From Mycobacterium sp. 236(2023) (GTDB lineage: Bacteria; Actinomycetota; Actinomycetes; Mycobacteriales; Mycobacteriaceae), in contig NZ_JARSBP010000002.1 in assembly GCF_029623955.1 (NCBI RefSeq), positions 682,001-746,000 on the forward strand: a stretch of DNA of 64,000 bases. The letters run 5' to 3'. The position numbers were made by a program, and so were the translations under genes. The notes under the pieces are model-generated. The model saw only the letters and a list, made by a program, of their open reading frames with translations. It was not told the origin of the DNA and did not search any database. This document shows positions 13,037 to 22,378 of the stretch, piece after piece (position 1 is the first letter of the stretch; every line of letters begins with the position of its first letter).

Positions 13037-14724
13037 CACTGCACCAGGTCTTCGTATCGGTATTCGGTGTCGATCGGCTGTGAGCGGTGGTGCGCGTCCT
13101 CCTCGCGGCGGCGCAGCTCCACCCGACGGATCTTGCCCGAGATCGTCTTCGGCAGTTCGTAAAACTCCACACGCCGCACTTTCAGATAGGGGGCGAGGTG
13201 GTCTCGGGAATGCTCGAGGATCGACCGCGCGGTGTCGGCGTCGGCCGCCCATCCGTCGGCGAGCGCAACGTAGGCCTTCGGCACCGCCAGCCGGGTGTCG
13301 TCGGGCTGCGGCACGACGGCAGCTTCGACGACGGCCGGATGCTCGATGAGGACACTCTCCAGTTCGAACGGGGACACCTTGTAGTCGGAGGACTTGAAGA
13401 CGTCGTCGGTGCGCCCGATGTAGGTGATGTAGCCGTCGGCGTCGCGACCTGCGACGTCGCCGGTGTGGTAGTAGCCGTCGCGCATCACCGCCGCGTTGCG
13501 GTGGTCGTCGCCGAGATATCCCGTCATCAGGTTCACCGGTGCGCGGCTCAGGTCCAGGCAGATCTCGCCTTCGTCGGCGAGCTCACCCGTCAGCGGGTCG
13601 ACCAGTACGACGGGCACGCCGGGCATCGGACGGCCCATCGAGCCTGCCTTGACCGGTTGTCCCGGAGTGTTTCCGACCTGCAGAGTGGTCTCGGTCTGGC
13701 CGAACCCGTCGCGGATCGTCAGCCCCCAGGCGCGCTCCACCGCGCCGATGACCTCGGGGTTCAGCGGCTCCCCGGCTCCGAGCACCTCCCGCAGCGCGGC
13801 GGGCTTCTCGCCGAGGTCGGACTGGATGAGCATCCGCCACACCGTCGGGGGCGCGCAGAACGTGTTCACACCGGCCCGTCGGATCTGCTCGAGCAGCGCC
13901 GCCGGCTGGAACCGGCTGTAGTTGTAGACGAAAATCGTGGCTTCGGCGATCCACGGCGCGAAGAAACAACTCCACGCGTGCTTGGCCCAGCCCGGTGAAC
14001 TGATCGCCAGATGCACGTCGCCGGGTTTGACGCCGATCCACGCCATCGTCGTGAGATGTCCGACGGGATAGCTGATCTGGGAGTGCTCGACGAGTTTGGG
14101 CTTGCTCGTGGTGCCTGAGGTGAAGTACACCAGCAGCGGATCGTCGACGGTCGTGCCCGGGTCCAGCGTCTGCGGTGTCGCCGAGAACGAGTCCGAGTAC
14201 GGGTGCCAGCCGGGGACGGCATCGCCGACGGCGATGCGGGTGTACCCGCCGGGCACGTCGTCGAACTTCGGTGCGTCCGCGGCGTTCGCGATGACGACAC
14301 CGGCGCCACCCCGGCCGATGCGGTCGGCCAGGTCGGCAGGTCCGAGTGCACCCGTCGTCGGCATGATGACCGCGCCCAGCTTCGCGACCGCCAGCATCGC
14401 CTCCCACAACTCGACCTGGTTGCCGAGCATCAGGATGACGCGCTCGCCCTTGGCGACGCCGAGCCCGGACAGCCATGAGGCGACCTGATCCGAACGGCGC
14501 GCCATCTCGTCGAACGTCACCTTGGTCTCGCTGCCCTCCTCTTCGACGATCCACAGCGCGACGCGGTCGTTGTCGCAGGCGATGACGTCGAACCAGTCGG
14601 TCGCCCAGTTGAAGGCACCCGTCAGCCGGGGCCACGAAAACGTGTCGACGGCTTTGTCGTAGTCGGCTATGGCGTCGACCAGGTGGTCACGGGCGTTGCG
14701 GAACAGCTCGGTGTTGGTGGCCAT
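13036..14724 (-). CDS. Medium-chain acyl-CoA synthetase-like AMP ligase
   Basis: 562 residues, AMP-binding superfamily. A3 is YFTSGTTSKPKLVEH, A5 is DGFGQTETTLQVG, then YYHTGDVAGRDADGYITY, GRTDDVFKSSDYKVSPFELE and LPKTISGKIRR. The TSGTTSKPK motif and the N-terminal FNWATDWFD block resemble the ACSM/acetyl-CoA-synthetase-like branch rather than FadD, so a short- or medium-chain or aromatic acid is likely. ATG at 14724 is preferred; a GTG 21 bases upstream is also in frame. It heads the two-synthetase operon, divergent from a GAF-LuxR regulator. Confidence 0.85.
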   Translation of the reverse strand: MATNTELFRNARDHLVDAIADYDKAVDTFSWPRLTGAFNWATDWFDVIACDNDRVALWIVEEEGSETKVTFDEMARRSDQVASWLSGLGVAKGERVILMLGNQVELWEAMLAVAKLGAVIMPTTGALGPADLADRIGRGGAGVVIANAADAPKFDDVPGGYTRIAVGDAVPGWHPYSDSFSATPQTLDPGTTVDDPLLVYFTSGTTSKPKLVEHSQISYPVGHLTTMAWIGVKPGDVHLAISSPGWAKHAWSCFFAPWIAEATIFVYNYSRFQPAALLEQIRRAGVNTFCAPPTVWRMLIQSDLGEKPAALREVLGAGEPLNPEVIGAVERAWGLTIRDGFGQTETTLQVGNTPGQPVKAGSMGRPMPGVPVVLVDPLTGELADEGEICLDLSRAPVNLMTGYLGDDHRNAAVMRDGYYHTGDVAGRDADGYITYIGRTDDVFKSSDYKVSPFELESVLIEHPAVVEAAVVPQPDDTRLAVPKAYVALADGWAADADTARSILEHSRDHLAPYLKVRRVEFYELPKTISGKIRRVELRRREEDAHHRSQPIDTEYRYEDLVQ

Positions 14725-14786
14725 GCCTAATAGGATCCAGGTCACACTTGCCCGTGCACTACCCCCGAAAGTTGGGTATCGGTCGG

Positions 14787-15611
14787 ATGCTTCTCCTGCG
14801 CCCGCGCGACGGCGATGCGTTGCGCGCTGAGCTGCGGAAAGTCGCCGCCACGGGTGACGTTCCGGTGATGTTCGGCGGCGAGGTGCACGGCGACACGTTG
14901 CTCATCAGTGAGTACTTGGGTGTGCGGACCGGCGGCCTGCGTGGGCTGGCCGTGCGGTCCAGCTCCGGCCTCGGCGGGGCCAGCATGGTGGCCGGCCGGC
15001 CTCTGTCGGTGGCGGACTACCGCAGCGCATCGTCGATCACCCACGACTACGACGGCCCGGTGCTGTCCGAGGGGATCCAGTCGGTGCTGGCGGTGCCGGT
15101 TCTGGTCGACGGCCGGGCCCGCGCAATGCTCTACGGCGCCTACCGCAGCGCCGCGCCGTTCGGCGGGCGCGCGGCAGACCTGTTGGTGGAATCGGCGCGG
15201 CGGCTCAGCGAAGAGCTGCGCATCCGCGACGAGGTGGACAGGCGGCTGAGGCTGCGGGAGACGCAGCTGGCCAACCGCGGCGATGTGAGTGCCGAGAAGA
15301 TCCGCGAGGTGCACGCCGAGCTTCGGCTGCTAGCCGTTTCCGCACCGCCTGCGATGCAGGAACGGTTGCGCGCCATGGCCGAAACGCTGTCGGGGGCGGC
15401 CGAGGACTCACCCGTCGTGGCACTCGCTCCGCGTGAGCTGGATGTGCTGGCTCAGGTCGCTCTCGGCTGCACCAATGCCGAAGCTGCACAGCGCCTCTCA
15501 CTGAAGCCAGAGACCGTCAAGAGCTATTTACACAGTGCGGCAACGAAGCTGGGGACGCGCACCCGGTACGAATCGGTGTCGCGGGCCCGGCTGCTGCGGC
15601 TCATTCCCTAG
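14787..15611 (+). CDS. GAF-LuxR transcriptional regulator
   Basis: About 274 residues. The N-terminal half (VMFGGEVHGDTLLISEY to MLYGAYR) reads as a GAF-like sensor, followed by a helical linker rich in Arg/Glu (about 125-165). The C-terminal LuxR HTH runs LAPRELDVLAQVALGCTNAE with KPETVKSYLHSAATKLG. There is no receiver domain. ATG at 14787 is chosen; GTG 14754 and TTG 14748 are in frame but would leave only about 25 bases to the divergent gene. It probably controls the adjacent acyl-CoA synthetases in response to a small acid or acyl-CoA. Confidence 0.8.
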   Translation: MLLLRPRDGDALRAELRKVAATGDVPVMFGGEVHGDTLLISEYLGVRTGGLRGLAVRSSSGLGGASMVAGRPLSVADYRSASSITHDYDGPVLSEGIQSVLAVPVLVDGRARAMLYGAYRSAAPFGGRAADLLVESARRLSEELRIRDEVDRRLRLRETQLANRGDVSAEKIREVHAELRLLAVSAPPAMQERLRAMAETLSGAAEDSPVVALAPRELDVLAQVALGCTNAEAAQRLSLKPETVKSYLHSAATKLGTRTRYESVSRARLLRLIP

Positions 15612-15617
15612 GCACGG

Positions 15618-15659
15618 CAAAGGGGCGCCTCCAGCGGGGGAGAAGAAGGCGCCCCTTTG
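15618..15659. terminator. Bidirectional stem-loop terminator
   Basis: CAAAGGGGCGCC pairs perfectly with GGCGCCCCTTTG around an 18-base loop. It lies between the LuxR gene and the convergent small secreted protein gene. Confidence 0.75.
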
Positions 15660-15674
15660 AGTCTGGTGAAGCTA

Positions 15675-15974
15675 CTACTGGACGTTCACGTAGTAGATCT
15701 TGCCGGTGATCGTGTTCTGCTGGGCGCTGCTGTCGCCCTGCCCTGCAACGGTTCCGCGGATGTCGGCGCCCGGGTTGACACCGACCACGGTGGCCTGGGA
15801 CAAGGGGGTGTCGGACAGCCGGTTGACGATGACGCGGTTGCCGTCGGCTTCCAGCTGGCTGATGGTGTCTTGTGCGTCGCCGCCTGCGGGCGCTGCTGCG
15901 GCGGGGGCGGCCAGGGCGAACAACCCGGCGGTGAGTGCGGCTCCGGCGGCGGTGGTGATCGCGAGGTTCTTCAT
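15675..15974 (-). CDS. Small secreted mycobacterial protein
   Basis: 99 residues with a clear signal peptide (KNLAITTAAGAALTAGLFAL, cleavage likely near AAAAPA). The mature part is about 70 residues with DTISQLEADGNRVIVNRL and ending in GKIYYVNVQ, without Cys, typical of the small exported proteins that occur as paralogues in mycobacteria. AGGAA lies 5 bases before the ATG. Function unknown. Confidence 0.8.
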   Translation of the reverse strand: MKNLAITTAAGAALTAGLFALAAPAAAAPAGGDAQDTISQLEADGNRVIVNRLSDTPLSQATVVGVNPGADIRGTVAGQGDSSAQQNTITGKIYYVNVQ

Positions 15975-16153
15975 TTCGGTTCCTGCTCTTCCCTTTTGTC
16001 GGTTCTGATGGGATAAACCCTCGGTCCCGCAGGTTCATTTCACGTGGCAGGATTTCGATGCCGGTTGGCAGGAATCGATCTGGGGGTTAACCGGTAGATG
16101 TGATGGCGGTCAGCGTCGATGCCCGATCGCCGGGAGGCGTCTTAGGTGAGACC

Positions 16154-16978
16154 ATGAGCATCCTCACCACCTCTGACGGCACCGACATCTTCTACAAGGA
16201 CTGGGGCACAGGGCAGCCCATCGTGTTCAGCCACGGCTGGCCTCTGTCGTCAGACGACTGGGACAACCAGATGCTGTTCTTTCTCCGGCAGGGCTATCGC
16301 GTCATCGCTCACGACCGGCGCGGGCACGGCAGATCCACCCAGACGCCGGGCGGGCACGACGTCGACCACTACGCCGACGACCTCGCCGCCGTCGTGGCCC
16401 ACCTGGACCTGCACGACGCCATCCACATCGGACACTCGACCGGCGGCGGTGAGGTGGTGCGGTACCTGGCCCGCCACGGCGAGGACCGGGTGGCCAAGGC
16501 CGCGCTCATCAGCGCCGTACCGCCGCTGATGGTGCGCACCGAGGCCAATCCGGAAGGGTTGCCGAAGGAGGCGTTCGACGATCTGCAGGCGCAGCTGGCG
16601 GCCAATCGGTCCGTGTTCTATCGCAATCTCGCCTCCGGGCCGTTCTACGGGTTCAACCGTCCCGGTGTCGAGCCGCAGGAGGCCATCATCGCGAACTGGT
16701 GGCGCCAAGGGATGATGGGTGACGCCTACTCGCACTACGACGGCATCGTCGCGTTCTCGCAGACCGATTTCACCGAGGACCTCACCAAGATCACAGTGCC
16801 GGTGCTGGTGATGCACAGCGAAGACGACCAGATTGTGCCCTACGTCGCCGCCGGGCCGAAGTCCGCCAAGCTGCTCAAGAACGGAATCCTCAAGACGTAC
16901 AAGGACTTTCCGCACGGCATGCCCACCACGCACGCCGATGTGGTCAACGCTGAACTGCTCGAGTTCCTGAAAGGCTGA
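16154..16978 (+). CDS. Cofactor-free haloperoxidase-like alpha/beta hydrolase
   Basis: 274 residues. [25 protein letters not shown] and the nucleophile elbow [12 protein letters not shown] are characteristic of non-heme chloroperoxidases/perhydrolases; the acid lies in HSEDDQIVP and the His in [12 protein letters not shown] at 16154 follows AGGTGAG; a longer frame from 16100 is less likely. No signal peptide. The natural reaction is probably esterase, lactonase or perhydrolase chemistry. It is co-transcribed with the NTF2-like gene 4 bases downstream. Confidence 0.87.
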   Translation: MSILTTSDGTDIFYKDWGTGQPIVFSHGWPLSSDDWDNQMLFFLRQGYRVIAHDRRGHGRSTQTPGGHDVDHYADDLAAVVAHLDLHDAIHIGHSTGGGEVVRYLARHGEDRVAKAALISAVPPLMVRTEANPEGLPKEAFDDLQAQLAANRSVFYRNLASGPFYGFNRPGVEPQEAIIANWWRQGMMGDAYSHYDGIVAFSQTDFTEDLTKITVPVLVMHSEDDQIVPYVAAGPKSAKLLKNGILKTYKDFPHGMPTTHADVVNAELLEFLKG

Positions 16979-16982
16979 CCTC

Positions 16983-17444
16983 ATGTCGCTTGCACCGCCG
17001 TTCACCCACGACTCCGCTGTGGCCAAAGTCCGTGCCGGCGAGGATCTGTGGAACACGCGGGATCCGCAGCGCGTGGCGCTGGCCTACACGCCGGACAGTT
17101 GGTGGCGCAACCGGTCGCAGTTCGTGCAGGGGCGCGACGAGATCGTCGGGTTCCTGACGGGCAAGTGGCAGCGCGAGTTCGACTACCGGCTGATCAAGGA
17201 GCTGTGGGCCTACGGCGCGGACCGGATCGCGGTGCGGTTCGCCTACGAGTACCACGACGAATCCGGCGCCTGGTACCGCGCCTACGGCAACGAGAACTGG
17301 GAGTTCGTCGCCGACGGTCTGATGAAGGCGCGGCACGCGAGCATCAACGACGTTCCGATCGCCGAGGGCGAACGGCTGTTCCATTGGGATTCCAGCGGGC
17401 CGCGGCCGGCAGACCATCCAGGGCTCAGCGACCTCGGCCTCTAA
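16983..17444 (+). CDS. NTF2-like protein, DUF1348 family
   Basis: 153 residues with a signature DUF1348 pattern: [37 protein letters not shown] and [20 protein letters not shown]. The fold is a cone-shaped alpha+beta pocket often used for small-molecule binding or isomerase/hydrolase chemistry. ATG is 4 bases after the haloperoxidase-like stop, so both are in one unit. Its end overlaps the convergent SMP-30-like gene by 4 bp. Confidence 0.85.
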   Translation: MSLAPPFTHDSAVAKVRAGEDLWNTRDPQRVALAYTPDSWWRNRSQFVQGRDEIVGFLTGKWQREFDYRLIKELWAYGADRIAVRFAYEYHDESGAWYRAYGNENWEFVADGLMKARHASINDVPIAEGERLFHWDSSGPRPADHPGLSDLGL

Positions 17445-18448
17445 AGCGTCGTCGGGAGGTAGACCCAGCCGAGGTGCGGGCCGCCGATGCTGCCGAGCCA
17501 CAGCCGGTGACCGACCTCCACGAGCCCCGTGACCATGCTGAAGGTGGGGTGCGTCATCTTCAGTCCACTGACCGCCTCGCCGCTGTCGGGATCGAATGCG
17601 ACCGCCCACACCACGGCCGTCGGTTTGGGCTGCAAGCGTGGGGGGAGTGCCCACACGACCTTGCGCAGTACCGGCGCCCAGCCGGCGAATCGATCGGCCA
17701 CGGCATTGGCGGCAGTGACCATCGCGCACCAGATTCTGCCGTCGGGGCCCGTCGACAAGTTGTCGGGCATTGCGGGCAGATTCGCAACCAACGACGTGAC
17801 CGATCCCGCTTTGGGGCCGGTGAGCCAGTACTTCGACAGCCGGCGGCCCTGCGTCTCGGCGAAGACGAGCGCCGAGCCGTCCGCGGTCGGGGTGACGCCG
17901 TTGGCGAAGTAGAGCCCGTCGACGAGCGTGGTGACGGTGCCGTCGGGCTCGAGGCGGTGCAACGCGCCGCGGCCACGCGCTTCCAGGATCGCAGCCACGT
18001 AGTGATCGATGGTGAAAGCACTGGTCGATTCGGTGAAGTAGATTGTGCCGTCGTCGGTTTGGGTGACGTTCGAGCAGAACCTCAGTGGACGTCCGCCGAT
18101 GGACGTCACCAGTGTCTCGATGGCACCAGTCGTCGTGTCGAGGGCGAGTAGCCCGCGCGGGCTGTCGCACACCAGAAGGCGCCCGTCGTGCGCGAAGGCG
18201 AGCCCGAGCGGACGGCCCCCGGTGTTGGCGATCACCTCGGGCGCGGTGCCGTCTGGCGCAAGCCGCACGATGCCGCCGTCGCGTGCGCCGACCCACAGGT
18301 TGCCGTCGGCGTCGACGACGACGTCTTCCGGTTCGCCGCCCGGGACCGGCACCAACGTGAGTTCGGCGCGCGGGAGTTCGGGCAGCGGGTCGACGGGCGG
18401 TGCGTTCCAACGCGCCGGATCGATCGGCGGTTTGGCTGTGCTCACCAT
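17441..18448 (-). CDS. SMP-30/strictosidine-synthase-like beta-propeller
   Basis: 335 residues with repeated beta-propeller strands such as [19 protein letters not shown] and [19 protein letters not shown], plus [15 protein letters not shown]. These blocks are typical of SMP-30/gluconolactonase and strictosidine-synthase-like six-bladed propellers with a central metal site. No signal peptide with the ATG at 18448; an upstream in-frame ATG at 18487 is possible. Most members that have been tested are lactonases or esterases. Confidence 0.8.
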   Translation of the reverse strand: MVSTAKPPIDPARWNAPPVDPLPELPRAELTLVPVPGGEPEDVVVDADGNLWVGARDGGIVRLAPDGTAPEVIANTGGRPLGLAFAHDGRLLVCDSPRGLLALDTTTGAIETLVTSIGGRPLRFCSNVTQTDDGTIYFTESTSAFTIDHYVAAILEARGRGALHRLEPDGTVTTLVDGLYFANGVTPTADGSALVFAETQGRRLSKYWLTGPKAGSVTSLVANLPAMPDNLSTGPDGRIWCAMVTAANAVADRFAGWAPVLRKVVWALPPRLQPKPTAVVWAVAFDPDSGEAVSGLKMTHPTFSMVTGLVEVGHRLWLGSIGGPHLGWVYLPTTL

Positions 18449-18497
18449 GACGACGTTAATCCCCGGGCCAGCCGCTGGGGGCTTCACCGCCCGACGC

Positions 18498-19886
18498 CTA
18501 CATCCGGGCGGAAGCCTCGGTGAGGACGTTGTGCAGGATGTCGTAGATGGCGTCGAACTCGGCCTGCCCGCAGATCAGCGGCGGGGCGAGCTGCACGACC
18601 GGGTCGCCGCGGTCGTCGGCGCGGCAGTACAGCCCAGCCTCGAACAGGGCGGGGGTGAGGAAGCCGCGCAGCAGACGCTCGCACTCGTCGTCGTTGAAAG
18701 TTTCCTTGGTGGCCTTGTCCTTGACGAGCTCGATGCCGTAGAAGAAACCCTCGCCGCGGACGTCGCCGACGATCGGGATGTCGTACAACTTCTCCAGCGT
18801 CGACCTGAAGGCCGGAGCGCTCTCCTTGACGTGGTCGTTGATGCCCTCGCGCTCAAAGATGTCGAGGTTGGCCAATGCCACCGCCGCCGACACCGGGTGC
18901 CCGCCGAACGTGTAGCCGTGCCCGAACACCGTCTGCCCGTCGTCGAACGGCTCGAAAAGCCGGTCGCTGGCGATCATCGCGCCGATCGGCGAGTACCCCG
19001 ACGTCAGACCTTTCGCGCAGGTGATGATGTCGGGCACGTAGCCAAAGTCGTTGCAGGCGAACATCGATCCGATGCGGCCGTAGGCGCAGATCACTTCATC
19101 GGACACCAGGAGCACGTCGTACTCGTCGCAGATCTCGCGGACCCGCTCGAAGTATCCCGGTGGCGGTGGAAAGCAGCCGCCGGCGTTCTGCACGGGCTCG
19201 AGGAACACTGCGGCGACGGTATCGGGGCCTTCGAACTCGATGGCCTCGGCGATGCGGTCGGCGCAATACCGGCCGAAGGCCTTGGGGTCGGTGCTGTACT
19301 GCTCCGGTGCCCGGTAGAAGTTCGTGTTGGGGACGCGGAAGCCGCCGGGGGTCGGCGGATCGAACGGCGCCTTGAACGCAGGGATACCGGTGATGGCGAG
19401 CGCGCCCTGCGGCGTGCCGTGGTAGGCGATGGAGCGCGAAAGAACCTTGTACTTACCCGGTTTGCCGGTCAGCTTGAAGTACTGCTTGGCCAGCTTCCAG
19501 GCGCTCTCGACAGCTTCTCCGCCGCCGGTGGTGAAGAAGACGCGGTTCAAATCACCGGGAGCGTAATTGGCGATGCGTTCGGCGAGCTCGATCGCCGGCG
19601 GCGTCGCGAAGGACCACAGCGGAAAGAACGCCAAGCTTTCGGCCTGCTTGGCGGCCGCCTCGGCCAGTTCGGCGCGGCCGTGCCCGACCTGGACGACGAA
19701 CAGGCCGGAAAGTCCGTCGATGTACTTGTTGCCGTTGCTATCCCAGATGTTGACGCCTTCACCGCGGGTGATGATCGTCGGGGTGATGCCCGCGCCGTGG
19801 CGAGCGAAATGCCCCCACAGATGACGGTTCGCCTTGGCGCCCATGGCGGAGGTTGAGGAAGTTTCAGTTTCGGAGATGATGGTCAT
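18498..19886 (-). CDS. Class III aminotransferase (omega-amino acid/polyamine type)
   Basis: PLP-dependent class III transaminase, 462 residues. VFFTTGGGEAVESAWKLAKQ and the YHGTPQGALAITG block are cofactor sites, SDEVICAYGRIG holds the PLP Asp, and CAKGLTSGYSP carries the Schiff-base Lys. The sequence type equals Rv3329. Start ATG at 19886 overlaps the Lrp stop (ATGA). Together with aminobutyraldehyde and succinate-semialdehyde dehydrogenases nearby, a putrescine- or GABA-type amine donor is likely; this comes from context. Confidence 0.87.
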   Translation of the reverse strand: MTIISETETSSTSAMGAKANRHLWGHFARHGAGITPTIITRGEGVNIWDSNGNKYIDGLSGLFVVQVGHGRAELAEAAAKQAESLAFFPLWSFATPPAIELAERIANYAPGDLNRVFFTTGGGEAVESAWKLAKQYFKLTGKPGKYKVLSRSIAYHGTPQGALAITGIPAFKAPFDPPTPGGFRVPNTNFYRAPEQYSTDPKAFGRYCADRIAEAIEFEGPDTVAAVFLEPVQNAGGCFPPPPGYFERVREICDEYDVLLVSDEVICAYGRIGSMFACNDFGYVPDIITCAKGLTSGYSPIGAMIASDRLFEPFDDGQTVFGHGYTFGGHPVSAAVALANLDIFEREGINDHVKESAPAFRSTLEKLYDIPIVGDVRGEGFFYGIELVKDKATKETFNDDECERLLRGFLTPALFEAGLYCRADDRGDPVVQLAPPLICGQAEFDAIYDILHNVLTEASARM

Positions 19887-20404
19887 CGTGTACCCCAATT
19901 GTATTGCTGTTTAACGAGTTTGAGATAGACAAGGGTTTCGGTGGATATCACTCCCGGCAGTGCGCGGATCTGGGTGTTGAGTAGTTCGAGCAAGCTGTCG
20001 TCGTCCTCGCAGACGACCTCGACGATGGCGTCGAACGAGCCGGCGGTGAGCACGACGTAATCGACGGATTCGAGTTCGGCGAGTTTCTGGGCGATCTTCG
20101 TGGTGTCGCCGGTGCACTTGATGCCGATCATCGCTTGACGTGCGAAACCGAGCTGCAGGGGATCGGTGACGGCGACGATCTGCATGACCCCGGCGTCGAC
20201 CATGCGCTGCACGCGTTGCCGGACGGCGGCCTCGGACAGCCCGACGGCCTTTCCGATGCCCGCGTAGGAGCGGCGACCGTCCTGTTGGAGCTTCTCGATG
20301 ATCGCTTTGGACAGTTCGTCGAGCTGGAATGCGGCGCCCGGGCGAGACTGATTGACACGGAACGAGACGGGCCCGACGGCATGCGGTAACCCGGGGTTAG
20401 CCAT
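19883..20404 (-). CDS. Lrp/AsnC-family regulator
   Basis: 173 residues: a 25-residue extension, then an HTH (DELSKAIIEKLQQDGR, YAGIGKAVGLSEAAVRQRVQR) and a RAM effector domain (MIGIKCTGDTTKIAQKLAEL to GVISTETLVYLKL). It overlaps the aminotransferase start by 4 bp and is divergent from the aminobutyraldehyde dehydrogenase, so it is the natural regulator of both. Ligand probably an amino acid or the pathway's amine. Confidence 0.88.
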   Translation of the reverse strand: MANPGLPHAVGPVSFRVNQSRPGAAFQLDELSKAIIEKLQQDGRRSYAGIGKAVGLSEAAVRQRVQRMVDAGVMQIVAVTDPLQLGFARQAMIGIKCTGDTTKIAQKLAELESVDYVVLTAGSFDAIVEVVCEDDDSLLELLNTQIRALPGVISTETLVYLKLVKQQYNWGTR

Positions 20405-20525
20405 GCATGAGATTGTGCACGGAATCCGTCGTATCGGGCAACCATGACGGCGAAATCAATTGTTGGGGCTGTCTGACGATGCGGTATGCGTAGCTCTCGG
20501 GCCTTGTCCGCGATAGCGTTGACCC

Positions 20526-22001
20526 ATGACTGTCGCAAGCAGCTGGATCGACGGCGCGCCGGTGAAGACCAGCGGACCCATCCATCAGGTCGTCAATCCG
20601 GCGACCGACACCCCCGTCGCCGAGTATGCCTTGGCGCAACCCGTCGATGTCGATGCGGCCGTGGCATCAGCGCGCGCGGCGTTGGGGGGCTGGGCGGGGG
20701 CGACCCCTGCGGAGCGTTCGGCGGTGCTGGCCAAGCTCGCGAAGCTGGCCGACGAGGCGTCGACTTCTCTGGTGGAGGAGGAGGTGAGCCAGACCGGTAA
20801 GCCGGTGCGGCTCGCCACCGAGTTCGACGTTCCGGGCAGCGTCGACAATATCGACTTCTTCGCGGGCGCGGCGCGACACCTCGAAGGCAAGGCGTCGGCG
20901 GAGTACTCGGGCGATCACACGTCGTCGATCCGGCGCGAGGCCGTCGGTGTCGTCGCCACCATCACGCCGTGGAACTACCCGCTGCAGATGGCGGTATGGA
21001 AGGTGTTGCCCGCGTTGGCGGCCGGTTGTTCGGTGGTGATCAAGCCTGCGGAGATCACACCGCTGACGACGCTGACGCTGGCCCGGTTGGCCTCGGAGGC
21101 GGGGCTGCCGGACGGCGTGTTCAACGTGGTGACGGGTGCCGGCGCGGACGTCGGCGCGGCGCTGGCCGGGCATGCCGACGTGGACATGGTGACGTTCACG
21201 GGGTCGACGCCAGTGGGGCGGCGCGTCATGCTCGCCGCCGCGGAACATGGGCATCGCACGCAGCTGGAGCTGGGTGGCAAGGCGCCGTTCGTCGTGTTCG
21301 ACGACGCGGACCTGGATGCGGCTGTGTACGGAGCTGTCGCGGGGTCGCTGATCAACACGGGGCAGGACTGCACGGCGGCCACGCGCGCGATCGTGTCGCG
21401 GGATCTGTACGACGACTTCGTGGCGGGCGTCGCCGAGGTGATGTCGTCGATCGTCATCGGGGACCCGGCGGATCCGGATACGGATCTGGGCCCGCTGATC
21501 ACGAAGGCGCACCGGGCGAAGGTCGCGGGCATGGTGGAGCGCGCGCCGGGGGAGGGCGGGCGGATCGTGACGGGCGGTGTCGCACCGGAGGGTCCGGGGT
21601 CGTTCTACCGGCCGACGTTGATCGCCGATGTATCCGAGCAGTCAGAGGTGTGGCGCGACGAGATCTTCGGCCCGGTCTTGGCCGTGCGGTCGTTCACCGA
21701 TGACGACGATGCGCTGCGGCAGGCGAACGACACCGCCTACGGGTTGGCGGCGTCGGCGTGGACGCGGGATGTGTATCGCGCACAACGGGCTTCGCGTGAA
21801 ATTCACGCCGGCTGTGTGTGGATCAACGACCACATTCCGATCATCTCCGAGATGCCGCACGGCGGTTTCGGTGCTTCTGGCTTCGGCAAGGACATGAGCC
21901 AGTACTCGCTCGAGGAATACCTATCGATCAAGCATGTGATGAGCGACATCACGGGCACGGTCGACAAGGGTTGGCACAGAACAATTTTCACTAAGCGGTA
22001 G
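20526..22001 (+). CDS. Gamma-aminobutyraldehyde dehydrogenase-type ALDH
   Basis: NAD(P)-dependent aldehyde dehydrogenase, 491 residues. TPWNYPLQMAVWK, FTGSTPVGRRV, LELGGKAP (general base Glu) and NTGQDCTAATR (nucleophilic Cys) are all intact. GQDCTAATR and the C-terminal INDHIPIISEMPHGGFGASG are typical of the aminobutyraldehyde/betaine-aldehyde group, giving GABA from 4-aminobutanal. Divergent from the Lrp regulator across a 121-base gap. Confidence 0.88.
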   Translation: MTVASSWIDGAPVKTSGPIHQVVNPATDTPVAEYALAQPVDVDAAVASARAALGGWAGATPAERSAVLAKLAKLADEASTSLVEEEVSQTGKPVRLATEFDVPGSVDNIDFFAGAARHLEGKASAEYSGDHTSSIRREAVGVVATITPWNYPLQMAVWKVLPALAAGCSVVIKPAEITPLTTLTLARLASEAGLPDGVFNVVTGAGADVGAALAGHADVDMVTFTGSTPVGRRVMLAAAEHGHRTQLELGGKAPFVVFDDADLDAAVYGAVAGSLINTGQDCTAATRAIVSRDLYDDFVAGVAEVMSSIVIGDPADPDTDLGPLITKAHRAKVAGMVERAPGEGGRIVTGGVAPEGPGSFYRPTLIADVSEQSEVWRDEIFGPVLAVRSFTDDDDALRQANDTAYGLAASAWTRDVYRAQRASREIHAGCVWINDHIPIISEMPHGGFGASGFGKDMSQYSLEEYLSIKHVMSDITGTVDKGWHRTIFTKR

Positions 22002-22019
22002 TTCGTCGAGGGGAACCTT

Positions 22020-22085
22020 GCACCGCGAGCGCGCGTGTCTGCACAGCGGCGCGCCGGCATTCCTGGCATTCTGTGCGCGCTCGCG
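22020..22085 (+). repeat. Palindromic intergenic repeat, copy 1
   Basis: Begins with a 22-base block (core CCGCGAGCGCGCGTGTCTG) shared exactly with two other sites at 57314 and 58417. The arm CGCGAGCGCGC pairs with GCGCGCTCGCG at the right end, with a bulge and a GGCAT in the loop side. It lies between the ALDH stop and vapB. It could act as a terminator and as a dispersed element. Confidence 0.7.
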
Positions 22086-22103
22086 AGAGGGCTCACGTCT
22101 AGC

Positions 22104-22123
22104 GGTGTATGTTGTGGTGTATG
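22104..22123 (+). promoter_or_regulatory. Direct repeat and -10-like box at vapB start
   Basis: GGTGTATG occurs at 22104 and again at 22116, a 12-bp period; the second copy contains the vapB ATG. TATGTT at 22108-22113 lies 7 bases before the ATG, so vapB is probably leaderless. The repeats could be the VapBC autorepression site. Confidence 0.4.
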
Positions 22124-22378
22124 AAGCGCACCAACATCTATCTCGATGAGGCGCAGGCGGCCAGTCTCGACAAGCTCGCCGAGCAGCAGGGTGTGTCACG
22201 TGCCGAAGTCATCCGCAACCTGCTGGATCGGGCGCTCAACAATGCCGACGACGATCTGGAATCCGACCTCAAGGCGATCGGCGATTCGTTCGGCGTGCTG
22301 CGTGACGCGGATTCGCCGGAGCGCAGTCCCGGTGATCGTGAACGCCATCTCGACTGGATGTGGCGACGCACGTCGTGA
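22121..22378 (+). CDS. vapB: VapB-type ribbon-helix-helix antitoxin
   Basis: 85 residues. KRTNIYLDEAQAASLDKLAE and GVSRAEVIRNLLDRAL form a ribbon-helix-helix DNA-binding domain; the acidic C-terminal part (DDDLESDLKAI and after) would cover the toxin. It overlaps vapC by 19 bp. The expected role is binding and inhibiting VapC and repressing the operon. Confidence 0.88.
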   Translation: MKRTNIYLDEAQAASLDKLAEQQGVSRAEVIRNLLDRALNNADDDLESDLKAIGDSFGVLRDADSPERSPGDRERHLDWMWRRTS

